Shown here: positions 11,099-21,660 of the stretch, piece by piece | Position numbering within the stretch: the stretch's first letter is position 1 | How the letters are laid out: every line of letters starts with the position of its first letter | NCBI GenBank assembly: GCA_907165275.2 | Contig: OU015651.1 | Location: forward strand, 3,928,501 to 3,992,500 | Reading direction: 5' to 3' | Length of the DNA: 64,000 nt | From: Zygaena filipendulae | Lineage: Eukaryota; Arthropoda; Insecta; Lepidoptera; Zygaenidae | Program-made: the position numbers and the translations under genes | Notes under the pieces: model-generated | The model's database searches: none | What the model was told of the DNA's origin: nothing | The model's input: the letters and a program-made list of their open reading frames with translations, nothing else

Positions 11099-13686
11099 GA
11101 AGAGTGTGTTAACTGTAGAGTCTACTAAACTGCATGCAGGGCCTGTGTATTGGGCTTTTGTCCAATTTGCCCACACGCCGTCAGTGTGAGAGTATGCCGG
11201 TGCTCCAGCAAGGACAATAAAAATGCTCACTAATAACTATGCTGCCACCTTTTAACTGCCTACCAGCTTGTAGCTTGAGTAAATCATAACTAAGTGAAAC
11301 TACAATGATTAGAGACCTATTATCTGGCTGCCTTTTCTGTCTTGGGGGCAGAGTGAGCAGCACCTCGGCCGCTTTCAGCAGCGCGGGCAGTTCGGCTCGG
11401 CGCGCGCACAGCTCCACCCACACGCACAGCGACGTGCGCCAGTCGCCCAGCGGCACGTTGCATCCCACCTCGCTGCACACATGCGCGGCGATTATGTAGA
11501 GGCACAATGTGACTGAGAGGGGCAATTCTGTTCACGTGAAACAAGAAACCGCGTCGCTCCAACATGATAAGGGAGACTCTCATACATAAGACGGTCGCAA
11601 CGGCCGATCGGCCGCACACACTTATGGACGCTAGCATCCATAAGACTGGGTCAGGAGACTTTTGTCGAGGCGGGAGTGATTAGATTTATGCGTGAGCAGA
11701 GTTAGCTTCAGGCCCCTTAGTATTTAGCCTACTATTTGTGTATTGTTTAGGTTTTGTTATTGTCTGAATAAAGGTATTTCTATTTCAACACTTTACACCC
11801 ATAACTGCCAATAGAAGATTTGATAATAGAGAATGACCCCCATTTATTTATTTATGCTAATTGAGCTTATATTATATATATCCATAGGAGTTGTAAAGTT
11901 TATCATGTTGTTGAAACCTTTTACATTTCCACTTGATAAAAATTTTAAGGAGAACTTAAGCAATTGGAAGAGCTCACCCTGTCACAACCTGATGTAGGAA
12001 CTTAGCGGCGCTGTCTACCACCTCGGCCCATATCTTCTGCGAGCGCGGTGCCTGGTGGGCGGCACCGGCCCCTGCAAACAGCGCGGCGTCCGGCAGAGCG
12101 CGTACTGCGTCCAGCGCGTCGCGCAGTAGCGCAGAGCACACGTCCGCGTCCTCCCCACAGCGCCACGCGCGCCGCACCAGCGATAGGGCAAGACGCAGGG
12201 CGGCGCGGGCGCCCACACGTGCCAAACCTAGTGCACTGTTAATGAAATATGGACTACAACAAATATTTTTTTTTATTTTAAAGATTCCATAACTGAAAAA
12301 CATAACAAGTTTTTAACTTTAAATTGTGCTATGTTTATATACCAAACAGTTTGATATTTATTAATATCGAGTTTTAAATTGTCATCCTTAGTAAAGGAAA
12401 TACCTTCCAGCATCATCTGTAGGCTCCTCACCATCCTCCTGTCCTTCAGTTTGTTCCACGGGGTTGTTCAAAGAGCTGACATTGCTCAAAGCTCTATTGC
12501 TAGCTCCATGGATAGGCTTTCTGTCCAAGTTTGATTTCTTCACTTCTTTATGATGGTTTTGATCCCTTGAAAATAATATTATTTAAAAATTAAGTAAGAT
12601 GTAGCAAAACTGCTAAAAATAAATTGAATTATATAGAAAAGCTTCACAAAATCTCAAAGGATACCTTATAACAGCTACAAGGTGCCTATTGCAGAGCACT
12701 ATCAATCGACGAATTTGGGATATAAATGGGCAAGTAACAGCAGTGTTTATAGCTCTCACTCGCTGCTCCCAGATCAATGACTCCATAAGGCTTTGCAAGC
12801 ATTCAGAGCCTGGAAAAATTTGAAAATAATATATATATATTTATTTAAATAAATTTTGAGGCTCATATTTAAAAAGAAGCTCAATCCAATTAGTTTTTAA
12901 TACCAGGGTCTTGTTTCCATTTGAGATCATCTATAACTTGAACTGGTGGTGGGGGTGCCACCAACTTAGATTGCATGGCCACACGTAGCTCTTCTTCAGC
13001 TGACAATTGGGAACAAGGAGTGCAGGCACACCCTGAGTGTGGCCCACACAGTCCATCACAGCAAGTACAGGTCAAAATCTTTGGAAGTAAAATATATCAA
13101 GGTTCAATAAAAGTTAGTATAAACTTTCAGCATAAACAAAATATACCACACATCAAACAGTACCAGTAGGCATGTAATTACTCAATAATATAACAATATC
13201 TCGTATTTAAATCCTACTAATATTATAAATGTGAAAGTGTGGATGTTTGGATGTTTAGATGTTTGGATGTTTGTTACTCAATCACGCAAAAAGGGCTGGA
13301 CGGATTTGGATGAAATTTGGCATGCACGTTGTCAGGAGTACAGAGAAGTACTTTTTATCCCGGAATTTCTGCGGGAACTCCGAAATTACCGCGGGTGAAA
13401 CCGCGGGGCACAGCTAGTCTTTAATAATTATGAGAAGGATATGACTTACCCGAAGACCGCAGTAATATTTCCCACTGTCGCCCAGTTTAGCAGTAATTCC
13501 TGCATTATTTACTAGACCATTTCCAGACTCAAAATAAATCTCTCTGTCTTGTATAAGGCTGTTGTACAAGGAGCATAGGGCGTCCGGATCGTGCAGTGCT
13601 TCTTGCAAGTCGGGGTTTAGCCATTTAGGATCTAAATGCTGTTGCGGTCTAAAAATGAAATCTACTTGGTCGTCAGGGACAGACAT
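1325..13686 (-). CDS. HERC2: HERC2 E3 ubiquitin ligase, N-terminal part (22 exons, continues left of window)
   Basis: HERC2 is a giant E3 ligase with three RCC1-like propellers and a C-terminal HECT domain, acting in ubiquitin signalling and the DNA damage response. Exons (minus): 13450-13686, 12904-13078, 12665-12809, 12404-12565, 11978-12235, 11317-11527, 10480-10608, 10250-10370, 9993-10161, 8490-8700, 7618-7766, 6397-6556, 6072-6169, 5828-5983, 5324-5429, 5131-5248, 4369-4603, 3114-3258, 2769-2851, 2573-2646, 1993-2147, 1325-1521. Together they give about 1,165 codons. Diagnostic stretches are [14 protein letters not shown] at the start, [11 protein letters not shown] and [13 protein letters not shown] in exon 5, QIACAEK in exon 9, RCC1 blades such as [24 protein letters not shown] and [14 protein letters not shown] in exons 10-14, LNLLRLQ in exon 16 and [10 protein letters not shown] across exons 21-22. 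All junctions agree in phase except exon 5 to 6, where a small exon may be missing. The exon 8 donor is uncertain. The HECT domain is not in the window. The ATG at 13686 opens the conserved N-terminus. Confidence 0.95.
1588..1745 (+). repeat. CRE-MITE, partial copy
   Basis: This is the left half of the dispersed TGACGTCA-bearing MITE described at 9367-9707. It keeps the TTTTTAGTCCGTC box, the TATTGGACA box and one TGACGTCA at 1716-1723, then diverges. It lies in a HERC2 intron. Confidence 0.6.
2213..2362 (-). repeat. Lepidopteran SINE-like repeat, diverged copy
   Basis: This copy is in reverse orientation: the half carrying ATCACGC...AAATGCTGAACGG comes first, and the end box reads CGCGGGTTGAAACCACGGG. 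It is diverged and sits in a HERC2 intron. A second short fragment of the same family lies at 3014-3061. Confidence 0.6.
3690..4240. repeat. Dispersed repeat cluster with GAAATGCATTTTACCAATGCATTT core
   Basis: The HERC2 intron between exons 17 and 18 holds a repeat whose core (about 3838-3965) is CCAAAAGTTCC...GAAATGCATTTTACCAATG, followed by a segment like the ones at 26113-26270 and 30324-30540. TGACGTCA occurs at 3700-3707 and 3990-3997. A second piece of a CRE-MITE, with two TGACGTCA sites at 4717-4724 and 4750-4757, follows exon 17 upstream on the minus strand. No coding sequence was seen. Confidence 0.5.
6854..7046 (+). repeat. Lepidopteran SINE-like repeat
   Basis: This is a good copy in forward orientation. 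It opens with ACTAGCTGTCCCCCGCG, has paired GCGGTAATTTCGGAGTTCC and CGCGGGAATTCC boxes, and continues with CCGTTCAGTAGTTTCGGAGTC. An inverted fragment of the same family lies just before it at about 6690-6752. Both are in the intron between HERC2 exons 11 and 12. Confidence 0.8.
8079..8292 (+). repeat. Lepidopteran SINE-like repeat
   Basis: A full-length-looking forward copy from TAGCTGTTTCCCGCGG to TATAATATTAGTATAGAT. It shares the variant middle (ATAATGTAGCATTCTAATGG) with the copy at 62128-62350, so these two belong to one subfamily. Confidence 0.75.
8789..9345 (+). repeat. Lepidopteran SINE-like repeat, expanded copy
   Basis: It starts with TACTAGCTGTGCCCCGCGG and ends with a CCGTTCAGTAGATTCGGAG box near 9270-9295, but the two halves are separated by roughly 400 bases of extra AT-rich sequence. 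It is directly followed by the CRE-MITE at 9367. This is HERC2 intron 9 and holds no coding sequence. Confidence 0.6.
9367..9707 (+). mobile_element. CRE-MITE, near-complete copy
   Basis: This is the best copy of a roughly 330 bp non-autonomous element. Its ends are the inverted pair AATAGGCTATTTGAC / GTCAACATCCCTATT. Internal boxes are TTTAGTCCGTC, TATTGGACACGTATT, TTTTTTTACGTAATC, two TGACGTCA palindromes (9491-9498, 9551-9558), CCCACCCTAAACTTT, GCGCTTTATCTC, and an inverted ACGACGGAGTAATTAGAATTT. No ORF is present. Related copies are at 40142-40472, 45137-45466, 48498-48826, 52145-52467 and 59018-59316, with fragments at 1588-1745, 4690-4790 and 44815-44930. The transposon superfamily is not clear from the ends. 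Confidence 0.75.
10735..11098 (+). repeat. LINE-type 3' tail plus (TTA)n microsatellite
   Basis: 10735-10870 carries the common lepidopteran repeat string GGTAAAGGAAAACATCATGG followed by GGAAACCTGCACG. From about 10905 the sequence reads TGGAAGAGATCGCTCTGAGC, then a T-rich tract and GTGTTCAATAAAGAG, the usual 3' end of a lepidopteran LINE. It finishes in about ten TTA repeats (11066-11097). The insert lies between HERC2 exons 6 and 7. Confidence 0.55.
11540..11790 (+). repeat. Dispersed repeat, pair with 51760-51930
   Basis: A block reading CGACGCGG-type ends, GGTCGCAACGGCCGATCGGC, TTATGGACGCTAGCATCC and GTCGAGGCGGGAGTGATTAG recurs in inverse orientation at 51760-51930 (GAGGCGGGAGTGGTGCGG on the minus strand there). 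It ends near 11780 with AATAAAGGTATTTC, which resembles the 3' end of a retroposed element. It touches the acceptor of HERC2 exon 6. Confidence 0.5.
13213..13421 (-). repeat. Lepidopteran SINE-like repeat
   Basis: A complete copy in reverse orientation from CCTACTAATATTATAAATG to CCGCGGGGCACAGCTAGT, with a short GGATGTTT minisatellite after the tail. It lies in HERC2 intron 1, 28 bases beyond exon 1. Confidence 0.85.
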
Positions 13687-15106
13687 TTTCGGTTTTCACA
13701 ACAAAATCTTTCGTTTTACACCATACTAAATTAATTCAAATGCGACAATAATAAACAGATAATTAAGAAAACCGCACATTTGAAAAAGTGCGGAAAAAAT
13801 TTCTTAATGTTTACATAGTCTTTAGAATTAATGTTATAAAAGTACACTTAAAATTGGACAAATCTAAAAATTTGCAATTTTCAAATCGATCGAAAAATGC
13901 TATTTTCCAATAGTTTTGATAGTAACGTCAGCTGTCATTTGTCAGCTGACAATGGCTGACAAGTTCGAAACAGTGATGCGCGATTGCGAGATATTTCAAC
14001 TGTCGAAACAATCGCATCGATTTAAAATTACAATCGAGTCAACTATCGACTCGCTCTTCGGCCAAATTATCGATATATTTTTCGATTATCTTGATTGTTT
14101 CATGTCAACCAGTGCTGCCATTTTTAAATTTAGAAAAGGCAAAGTTTCCGAAATATAAGCTTTTGAAAATTTGACCATATGATCTCTAAAATAATAAGTT
14201 TGAGTATTGACACGATGGGTCTGGGCCTCGAGTTTCCAAGATATAATTATTTAGCTTTGGAAATTTGACCACGTGATCACATAGACAACAAGAGTTTTGA
14301 GTACCAAGTACCACCACAATTGGTTTGCGCCTCATAATTCCCGAGCATCTGCATGTTTTCCTATATAATAATAAAACTTAGATTTTAAAATTAACAATTA
14401 AGAACAATTGAAATAAGAATAATAACAAAATTATACAAAAACCTTTATCATTTTACTTTAAAAACACAAACATGCGCTACAGCAAACAAGCAGCCACGAG
14501 CAAGCTTGGCACTAAATTCGACCCCATCATTAGGTAGCACATGCTAATTTTTTTTTGTTATTTTTCGCTTTTCAGGGTAGAGCATTTTTGTGTTTTTTTA
14601 TTTAAACTTTATTTTTAACTTTTAAGTGAGCAGGTTTGTAATTTTAGTATGTATGTAGGTATAAGTTAAATAGCCTCTTTTACGTAATATTACATTTCCC
14701 TTCACAGAGAAGTTAATTATTGAGTTCTCTTTGTACTTCATCGTCAGCTCCACTTCACCGTATGCATTATTACAAACATAAATTCATAAATTTAAAAAAA
14801 AATATTCGATTATTATAAAAAAAAAACGATTATTTTTTTCACATCCTTAATTGACTTATTCGTCTGTGCCTTTTGCTCGATTCGATTACTTCTTTCGTCT
14901 GTGCAGACATAATTCTATTTAATTTTTGGTCTAGTCTAGTTTAATTTGTGGTCGGTGCCTCTTGCCTGAATTTTTCCGACCCGTACCTAATTTTTCAGAA
15001 TTCAGTATTTTTTTTCCATGTTGTGAATTGTGATTTCTTGAGGCTTCATTTAAAAAGAATTTGTATTTTGTTCCTTCATTCTTCAATCAGACAACCAGTG
15101 TTTCCA
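13687..15106. promoter_or_regulatory. Intergenic head-to-head region between HERC2 and ATF6
   Basis: The start codons of HERC2 (leftward) and ATF6 (rightward) are about 1.4 kb apart, so this stretch must hold both promoters and 5' untranslated exons. Near 13916-14105 it is richer in CAGCTG and CGATCGA-type palindromes (GTCAGCTGTCATTTGTCAGC, then several ATCGAT variants). I saw no clear TATA box or conserved ORF. The 80-codon frame at 13916-14158 has no family features. Confidence 0.45.
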
Positions 15107-18100
15107 ATGGATACGGACTCACTACTTGAAAATAAGAACATCCTATGCGGTAATTACAAATTGATAACATAAACAATACAACGTGTTTCTTATTTTTGTG
15201 TTGATGAAAGGTGATAATGACCTCCCGGCATCAGGCTCATTTTCAACACGCGTATTACTCGAACATTATTATCTAATATCAATAGTGTGAAATATTAAAA
15301 CATCTGTTTCTTAACTAATAATATTAAATGTTTTAGACAATGATTTTTTGGGGCAGCTCGCAACCGAATATCAGTGGTCAGAGTTGGCTCTAACCAATGC
15401 ATCTCCTAATGAAATATTAGCTGATGCTGCACCCGCCATGGTATCTCCTGTACCATCAGTAGTGAGCATCAAATCATCCACTCCTGAAATAAGTAGTTCT
15501 GATTCCGGCAGTGAGGATGAGATCAAGAAGTATGATTTTTTTTTAAGAGTCACAATGTAATCAACTATGCAATATGGTTTTAGTATTGCTGGTAATAATC
15601 TTAAACATACAACTATCAGAATTTCCAGTGGCTCAAGCATATCCAGTAATGATTCAACCAGACAAAGCTCACAATCACCTTTAAATTGGGTCACCAGTTT
15701 TTATGATGTGCTCTCAAGTGATATAGATGTTGATAAATTTCTACAGAAGGATGGTATGTGTACTTGAAATATTTCATCACAATTTTATTTCTTACTAGCT
15801 GTGCGGTGTGCCCTGTGGTTTCACCCGCATGAGTTTTGGAATTCCCGCAGGAACATTTTTTCTTAAATTAAAGTAGCCTAAGTTACTCCTTATAACATCA
15901 GCTATCTGCCAGTGAAAATTCTGTTAAAATTGGCTCAGCCGTTTCAGAGATAAGCTGGAACAAACAGACAGACAGACAAAATATTTAAAATGAGGCTGTT
16001 CTGGTTTAAGCACCATATACACTGTCATATGCTGTAGTGAAATGTTGTTAATTTGGGATTACAAACAGACACTTCAATTTTTTTTATCTTTATAGACTAG
16101 CTTTCTTTTCACAATATTGAAATGCAAACTGTCCCCAGTATGTGTACAATAACCTACTATAGTTTCATCACAATCAGAATCACATAAAAAAGAAACATTT
16201 GTTGCTATTTATAAAATTAAATACCAGTTTAAATTATAATGCTCGGACATTACCACACATCACTACCTGGTCCCAAACTAAACAGAAATTTTACAATAGA
16301 AACCAGTCAACCAATATAACTTTAATTTTTTAAATTCTCTGGGTAAATACAAATTTTCATCACATTAATGTTTACTTGGACTGTGGAATTGAACCCACTA
16401 CACTTATGTAGTGGTCAAGTTTGCTAACCAGCCGACCAACAGTGCTGCGAAGCTGAGTAGCAATTAGTATCCTTAATTTTATTAATAATAATAATAATTT
16501 AAGATATACATATACTATATGAAAAATAATAAGATTGTTTATTGCCATCAGAAAGTTGTAAAAAAAAACATGAAACTTAGCCAATTATAGGTAGGCAAAA
16601 GGAAGCGATTCAGCATAAGCTGCTCATGACCTAGATCCCAACTCCCAAGCAGTGCTGGTTTTCAATCACTCCCCCCTGGAGTAGAGAGGGCTCATGCAAT
16701 TCAGAACATTTCATAATATTATTTTTTTTTAATAATTTTCTTTATGCAGATTCAAACAATTTAAGTTCACTTCCAAAAAACAAGCTTCTCCCAAATGTAA
16801 GGCCCTTAAAGCAAAAGGGCCCAGTTATGGCCATTGAGAATGGTGTAATAAAAATTGAGGTAAATTATATTTTCTTAAACCATCACATTTATACATTTTT
16901 GAGATAATATTTGTTATACATGGTATGCTTTATTTTTAGAGGGTTAAGTTGGGAAATGAGGTTTCAGAAGCATTAAAAAACTCTTCACAAACAACAGGTA
17001 ACAAGCTATTATGAATTAGAAGTAATTTTTATTTAATGATTACCTACTTGTCATAAAAATAACTTATTTACAGGCAAAAACTACCAGCGTGATTTCTTCT
17101 TCAATGTAGTAAATGAAAACTCTTCTCTTAATGCAATTTCTTCTTCTAAAAGCAATGAAAAAATAAAATTAGTTGTTGAACAAAAAAAAATACCTTGTAA
17201 GATGCCTGCATTCACTAATATGCAGACAAAAAATGTGGTGACACCAAATCATTGTGTTAATGGGAATGATTTTGCCGGTACACATTTACCAAATTCACCA
17301 AGTACTGTAGATAATTTTATTACCAAAACACAAGTGAGTTGACATTATTTTTTGAGTTATTAATCACAAATCACAATATATTATGCTATGTAGCCAATTG
17401 TGAGATGATGTTCTCAAAGGTATATAATGCATATTATTTGACTACGGAGGCTATAGATATTTTAGCCTTCTGTAGTCAAATAATTTTAGATTTGAGTTAT
17501 CGAATTTCATATTGGAAAAAATAAAGAAGGAATGTTGTACCTACCTAATGTTATTTTCGTATTTTTGTTATTGCCAGGTATCACCACAATCTAGTATTGT
17601 CATAAGTTCAGATACTCAACTTACAGTCACAAAAAATAATGTGATGACTATAATGGATATTGAAGGTTTAAAGAGTCCCATTATAGATAAATATACCGAG
17701 GCAGAAATAAAAGCTATCAAAAAGCAACAGAGAATGATCAAAAACCGGTTGGTATTAATATTTTTAACTAGCTGTTAATTTAATGGCGATCGGTCAAGTT
17801 GTTCACGCGTGATGCTGTGACCAAGGGAAATAGGGATTCATGGTTAGGATTATATAAACAGATATAAAGAAATTTGTAAGATTAATTTTTTGTTTCACTG
17901 TACTTTTGTAATTGTAGTTTATTTTACGACAGTGAAATAAAATCTATGTGGTGTCTGGTACTTTTAAAAATTCAAATTTTTTTTTTCGAATTATAACTAC
18001 TGGTGGGAGAAGACGAAATAGACGCTCTAATGCAGTGGTTTTTAACCTTTTAGTCCTGGGGGACCATTTGACAAAATTTCCGTTATGCTGTGTACCACCC

Positions 18101-21100
18101 AGTTGGTTTATTAATTTGGACTTTGGAGGTAATATCTCCAAAGTCCAAATTAATAAACCAACGCTCGGGTCGCAGTCGGGCGTGTTAAGCGCTCGGGTAA
18201 TGCTGTGTTGACTCTTGTCATTTATTGGCATGGCTAGCGGACCACTTGAGATGCTTCCAAGGACCACCTGTTAAGAACCACTGCTCTAATTATATACCTA
18301 TTTAGCAATTTATAATTACAACTACAATAAATTGGTCTTATTAAAATTCTTAGTGAATCAGCATCTCAATCCCGCCAAAAGAAGAAGGAGTATGTGATGA
18401 CGCTGGAGCAGCAGTTGTTGGAGGCGCAGCAGGAGATCGCCAGGCTACGGCTGGAGAACAAGCTGCTGCGCGATCAGCTAAACTCTAATGGGAAAAGTCG
18501 AAAGGTAACACATTCTTCCACCGTTTCACAAACCTGCCACCATCTCGCAGTGTTTTGCGTAACTACGACGTAACAAAATTTCGATGTACTTACTATAAGT
18601 TTTCTAGAGCATTGAAAATTAACGATTAACTTGAAGAGTCACAATTACTCCGCGAGAAACCCTCTTGCAACGGCAACGCTTTTGGCACCCACTCGGGATG
18701 CGATACAAGTAGAGAGAGACTGAATCTTCTAGCACATATAGGGTATCGGACAATGTAATGCCCAAAAAGTTCTAACTAGGTACTTGATCTTTAATTTACA
18801 GATACCACGACTTGACTCATCAGTGTTGATGCCAAAAAAGAATGTAGCTGTTATATTAGCTATAGTCTTTACAGTGTCATTAAATTGGAATGTTCTTGGG
18901 TATGTTATTAATTTCTCTAAATTATGGTCATCATCTCTACCTTTATTTCTAATTTAAAAAAATCAATTTTTGATTTTTTTGCGCGAAAGTAGTAGGAGTA
19001 GTAAATTGGGAGTTCCTGCGGGAATTCCGAAAATCACGCGTGTGGAACTGTGGGTAAAGCAAGTCTATATATAAAAATTAATTCCTATTTCCCTTGGTCA
19101 CGGCATCACGCGTGCGCGGCTGGACCAATTTCGCTATTTTTTTTTGTTTTGTGTTTGTTATTGTAAGGAGAAGAAGAATAAAAGAAGTTGGGAGTTCTCC
19201 GAAACAAATAGACCGATTTTGACTTTCACTGCTAATTATAGCTGATGTTATAAGAAGTAAATTAGGCTACTTTAGAGTTCCTGCTGGAATTTCGAAACTC
19301 AATTGGGTGAAACCGCGGGGCACACCGTGGGTAGATCTAGTATTTAATAAAAGTGTAATTTTTCTTTTTATTTTGCTGTTCAAATAATAGGTGGAACTCG
19401 AAACCTTTTCTTGGGCCCTCGCCTCCACATATAAACACAAGACATCTCCTGTGGTCACATGAAAAAACTGATGTTATGATACCGGGTAAGTAGATAGATA
19501 GATAGATATAACGTCGGCTTATAATGTTTCTTTTTCTCCTGTAAAATCTTTTATGGCGTTAGCGGGTTTACACCCTAAGCCGACGATAATACTCTTTATT
19601 GTAGGTACACAAAATGTTACAGTATGTTCACGATAAATCTTATAAATGAAATAGGGCATATAAAAGGCAGTCTTATCACTTTACTAGCAATCTCTTCCAG
19701 CTTATGTACTTGATATTTTGTTGAAAAATTGGTAATAAAAATATTCGAAATGTTCAAAACGAATACTAGGTGCTACTTCAAAAAAGTTGAATGAGTGTTA
19801 ACCATGTGTCTTAAAACTAAGTATATAATATAATTACTATAAAATTTTTTTAGACACTCGTTTAACTCGTTTGCGCAACGACTATCATTTATAATATCTT
19901 ACGTATAGCTTCAATTTTTACTTTTTATTATATCCAGATTACGACCAAAGTGATAATCGCAGTAATAACAGCGCCGACTGCCGGAATATGACTATAAGTG
20001 GAGATCCGGACTTCGTAAACCAAACAGAGAGGATAAGGATCGCGGGCGACCTCAACCGCTGGATCGGTGGTGGCAAGTCACTAAACTGGTCCTATAATGG
20101 GCCTGCGGACAGCAGGAATGTTTATTTTACCGAAAAAAAATCTGATGGTAATACTTTGTTAAGTTACCAATACCAATTTAACTTAGTACCTACATTCTAC
20201 TTTCTACTAATAAAATGTGAAAGTTTTGATATTTTTAAGCAAATTTCGATGTAATTTATTGCTCGAAATATTATGGTCTAACACATAATATACCTACTTT
20301 TTAGAATTTCCAAATTCACGCGACACACATGTCATTATTTTAACCGACTCGATTTGTTTCAGATGGTTTATTGGACACTTACCAAATTTTCAACAAGCTT
20401 AATTTCCATAGAGATCTAGTAGATTTCCCCATGACCAATGGTAATGGAAAGGACATAAAAGAAAAAACTCGCATACGTCGAATAAAAAAAAGCAAAGCAC
20501 TACACATGTCGGATAGCGCAGTCATTGATTATAAAAATCTATACCCTAAGAATATAAGGAAAAATGTAGACAAATTCGAAATAGATGGCTTTGGCGAGTG
20601 GAATGGGTTACTACAGGCTTTACAAAGGAGAGATGATACGTTTTATGTGGTTGGCGTGGGAAAAGGTGAACACTTGCTGCTGCCTGCTGTGTCGCATAAT
20701 GTCACTCGACCACCAAAAATGGCACTGATATTACCAGCGTCAAGTGGAAATGGTGAGCTGGGATAATGATCATCACCTTGTCATCATACTAAGTATACAT
20801 ACTGTTGGTATATTTGTAATTTAAACATTTGCAACTTAATTTACAGATTCTTTAAAGAGTGATCACGTCATGCTTATGCAAATTGATTGCTCAGTTGTTA
20901 ACACAACTCTCGTACAGTTAAAGTCGGACGCTCTACCTGAAAGTTTGCGGACAAAAATTGACAGCCAAAAACGTCCACTCGTGTATGACAACCCTAAGTC
21001 AGAGAACGAAAAATCTAGAAATAAACTCTCAACACCCACGGCAAGGGTACACGATGGATTTCAAAATTTGGGGGACAACGTATCGCACACTCTAGATTAC

Positions 21101-21271
21101 AAGGGAAACGGCATTTCGTCTATGGATGAAATTATCGCTACCAAAGATGTGTTTGCGCAATATCTATTTTCTAAGCATAAAATAACAAGTGATAGTGAAA
21201 ATGATTCTGAACAGCGGGTGCACAAGGAACTCAACGCGACAGTGAAAACTTTCAGTAAAGATCCTTCGTGA
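15107..21271 (+). CDS. Atf6: ATF6, ER-membrane bZIP transcription factor of the unfolded protein response
   Basis: ATF6 is held in the ER membrane. On ER stress it moves to the Golgi, is cut by S1P and S2P, and its cytosolic bZIP part activates chaperone genes. Exons: 15107-15149, 15337-15529, 15584-15753, 16750-16859, 16940-16997, 17074-17333, 17578-17747, 18354-18504, 18802-18899, 19391-19485, 19938-20147, 20363-20752, 20847-21271. All are in phase, giving about 790 residues against roughly 670 in vertebrates. The N-terminus is Ser-rich and acidic. The basic region [20 protein letters not shown] spans exons 7-8 (about 328-347), with a leucine zipper to about 380. The membrane span [20 protein letters not shown] is at about 399-418. 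An S1P-type RHLL lies at about 435-438 on the luminal side. The luminal domain ends with [20 protein letters not shown] and [12 protein letters not shown], both matching the ATF6 luminal region. The basic region separates it from the CREB3 family. Confidence 0.95.
15794..15981 (+). repeat. Lepidopteran SINE-like repeat in ATF6 intron 3
   Basis: A forward copy, ACTAGCTGTGCGGTGTGCCC..., of the subfamily whose middle reads GTAGCCTAAGTTACTCCTTA and CAGCTATCTGCCAGTGAAA. It ends in a CAGACAGACAGAC tract. The same subfamily occurs in reverse at 58885-59017. Confidence 0.75.
16370..16460 (-). repeat. tRNA-like SINE head
   Basis: On the minus strand this reads TTGGTCGGCTGGTTAGCAAA, then GTGTAGTGGGTTCAATTCCA. 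This is an RNA polymerase III A-box/B-box arrangement typical of tRNA-derived SINEs. The cloverleaf is incomplete, so it is not called as a functional tRNA. It lies in ATF6 intron 3. Confidence 0.45.
17433..17484. other. Intronic hairpin in ATF6 intron 6
   Basis: ATTATTTGACTAC-GGAGGCTA (17433-17453) and its near-perfect inverse (17463-17484) form a stem of about 21 bp with a 9-base loop. It lies inside the 244-base intron between exons 6 and 7. It could be a MITE remnant or a small-RNA hairpin; nothing in the sequence decides between them. Confidence 0.5.
18033..18283. mobile_element. hAT-type MITE in ATF6 intron 7
   Basis: The ends CAGTGGTTTTTAACC / GTTAAGAACCACTG are hAT-like terminal inverted repeats. 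They are flanked by 8-base direct repeats CTCTAATG (18025-18032) and CTCTAATT (18284-18291), which match at seven positions. Inside, 18103-18128 and 18136-18161 form a perfect 26 bp hairpin with a 7-base loop. There is no ORF. It sits between the exon ending the basic region and the exon starting the zipper. Confidence 0.85.
19005..19345 (-). repeat. Two reversed SINE-like repeats in ATF6 intron 9
   Basis: A short fragment ending GGAACTGTGGGTAAAGCAAG (about 19005-19065) is followed by a fuller copy (about 19075-19345). The fuller copy opens with TTTCCCTTGGTCACGGCATC and ends GGTGAAACCGCGGGGCACAC. The same opening recurs at 33475, so these two copies form one subfamily. A TAGA tetranucleotide run follows exon 10 at 19493-19509. 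Confidence 0.65.
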
Positions 21272-21660
21272 TAGAATTTATTAATTCTATTATATTATTA
21301 CCAAAATTATGTGTAAGCTGGCGTAAGTAATCAACTCGATTTCTTAATATACTTAATAATTGCATTATTTTAAAGTTGTCAATGAATGGACAACAGATAT
21401 CAACATAAATCTTGATAACTGTAAGGAATAGCTAGCAATTTTCACACATATTATTTTTATCTACTGCATTATTAAAATATAACTCATAATAGATTATATT
21501 CCCTGCGGTTTCACCCGCCTTTATTTTGGAGTTTCCGTGGGAATTCCGTGAAATATAATACTTTCTTAGCTAGGCTAATCCATAAACTACCTGCCAAATT
21601 TCAGATTTCGAGAATTCGTGTGCAGTCAAGTGACTTGTGCTTCTATATATCTTCTTAATA
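21272..21660. other. ATF6 3' flank with SINE fragment
   Basis: No gene. An ATTAAA at about 21470 is a possible poly(A) signal for ATF6. A forward SINE-like fragment (TTCCCTGCGGTTTCACCCGC) runs from about 21491 to 21610. Confidence 0.4.

Noticed and set aside
13916..14158. An 80-codon plus-strand frame between HERC2 and ATF6
   Set aside because: It has no recognisable domain and overlaps the expected promoter and leader region. Its length is compatible with chance in AT-rich DNA.
16370..16460. A functional tRNA gene
   Set aside because: The A and B boxes are present, but the acceptor stem and anticodon arm do not form. A tRNA-derived SINE is the better reading.
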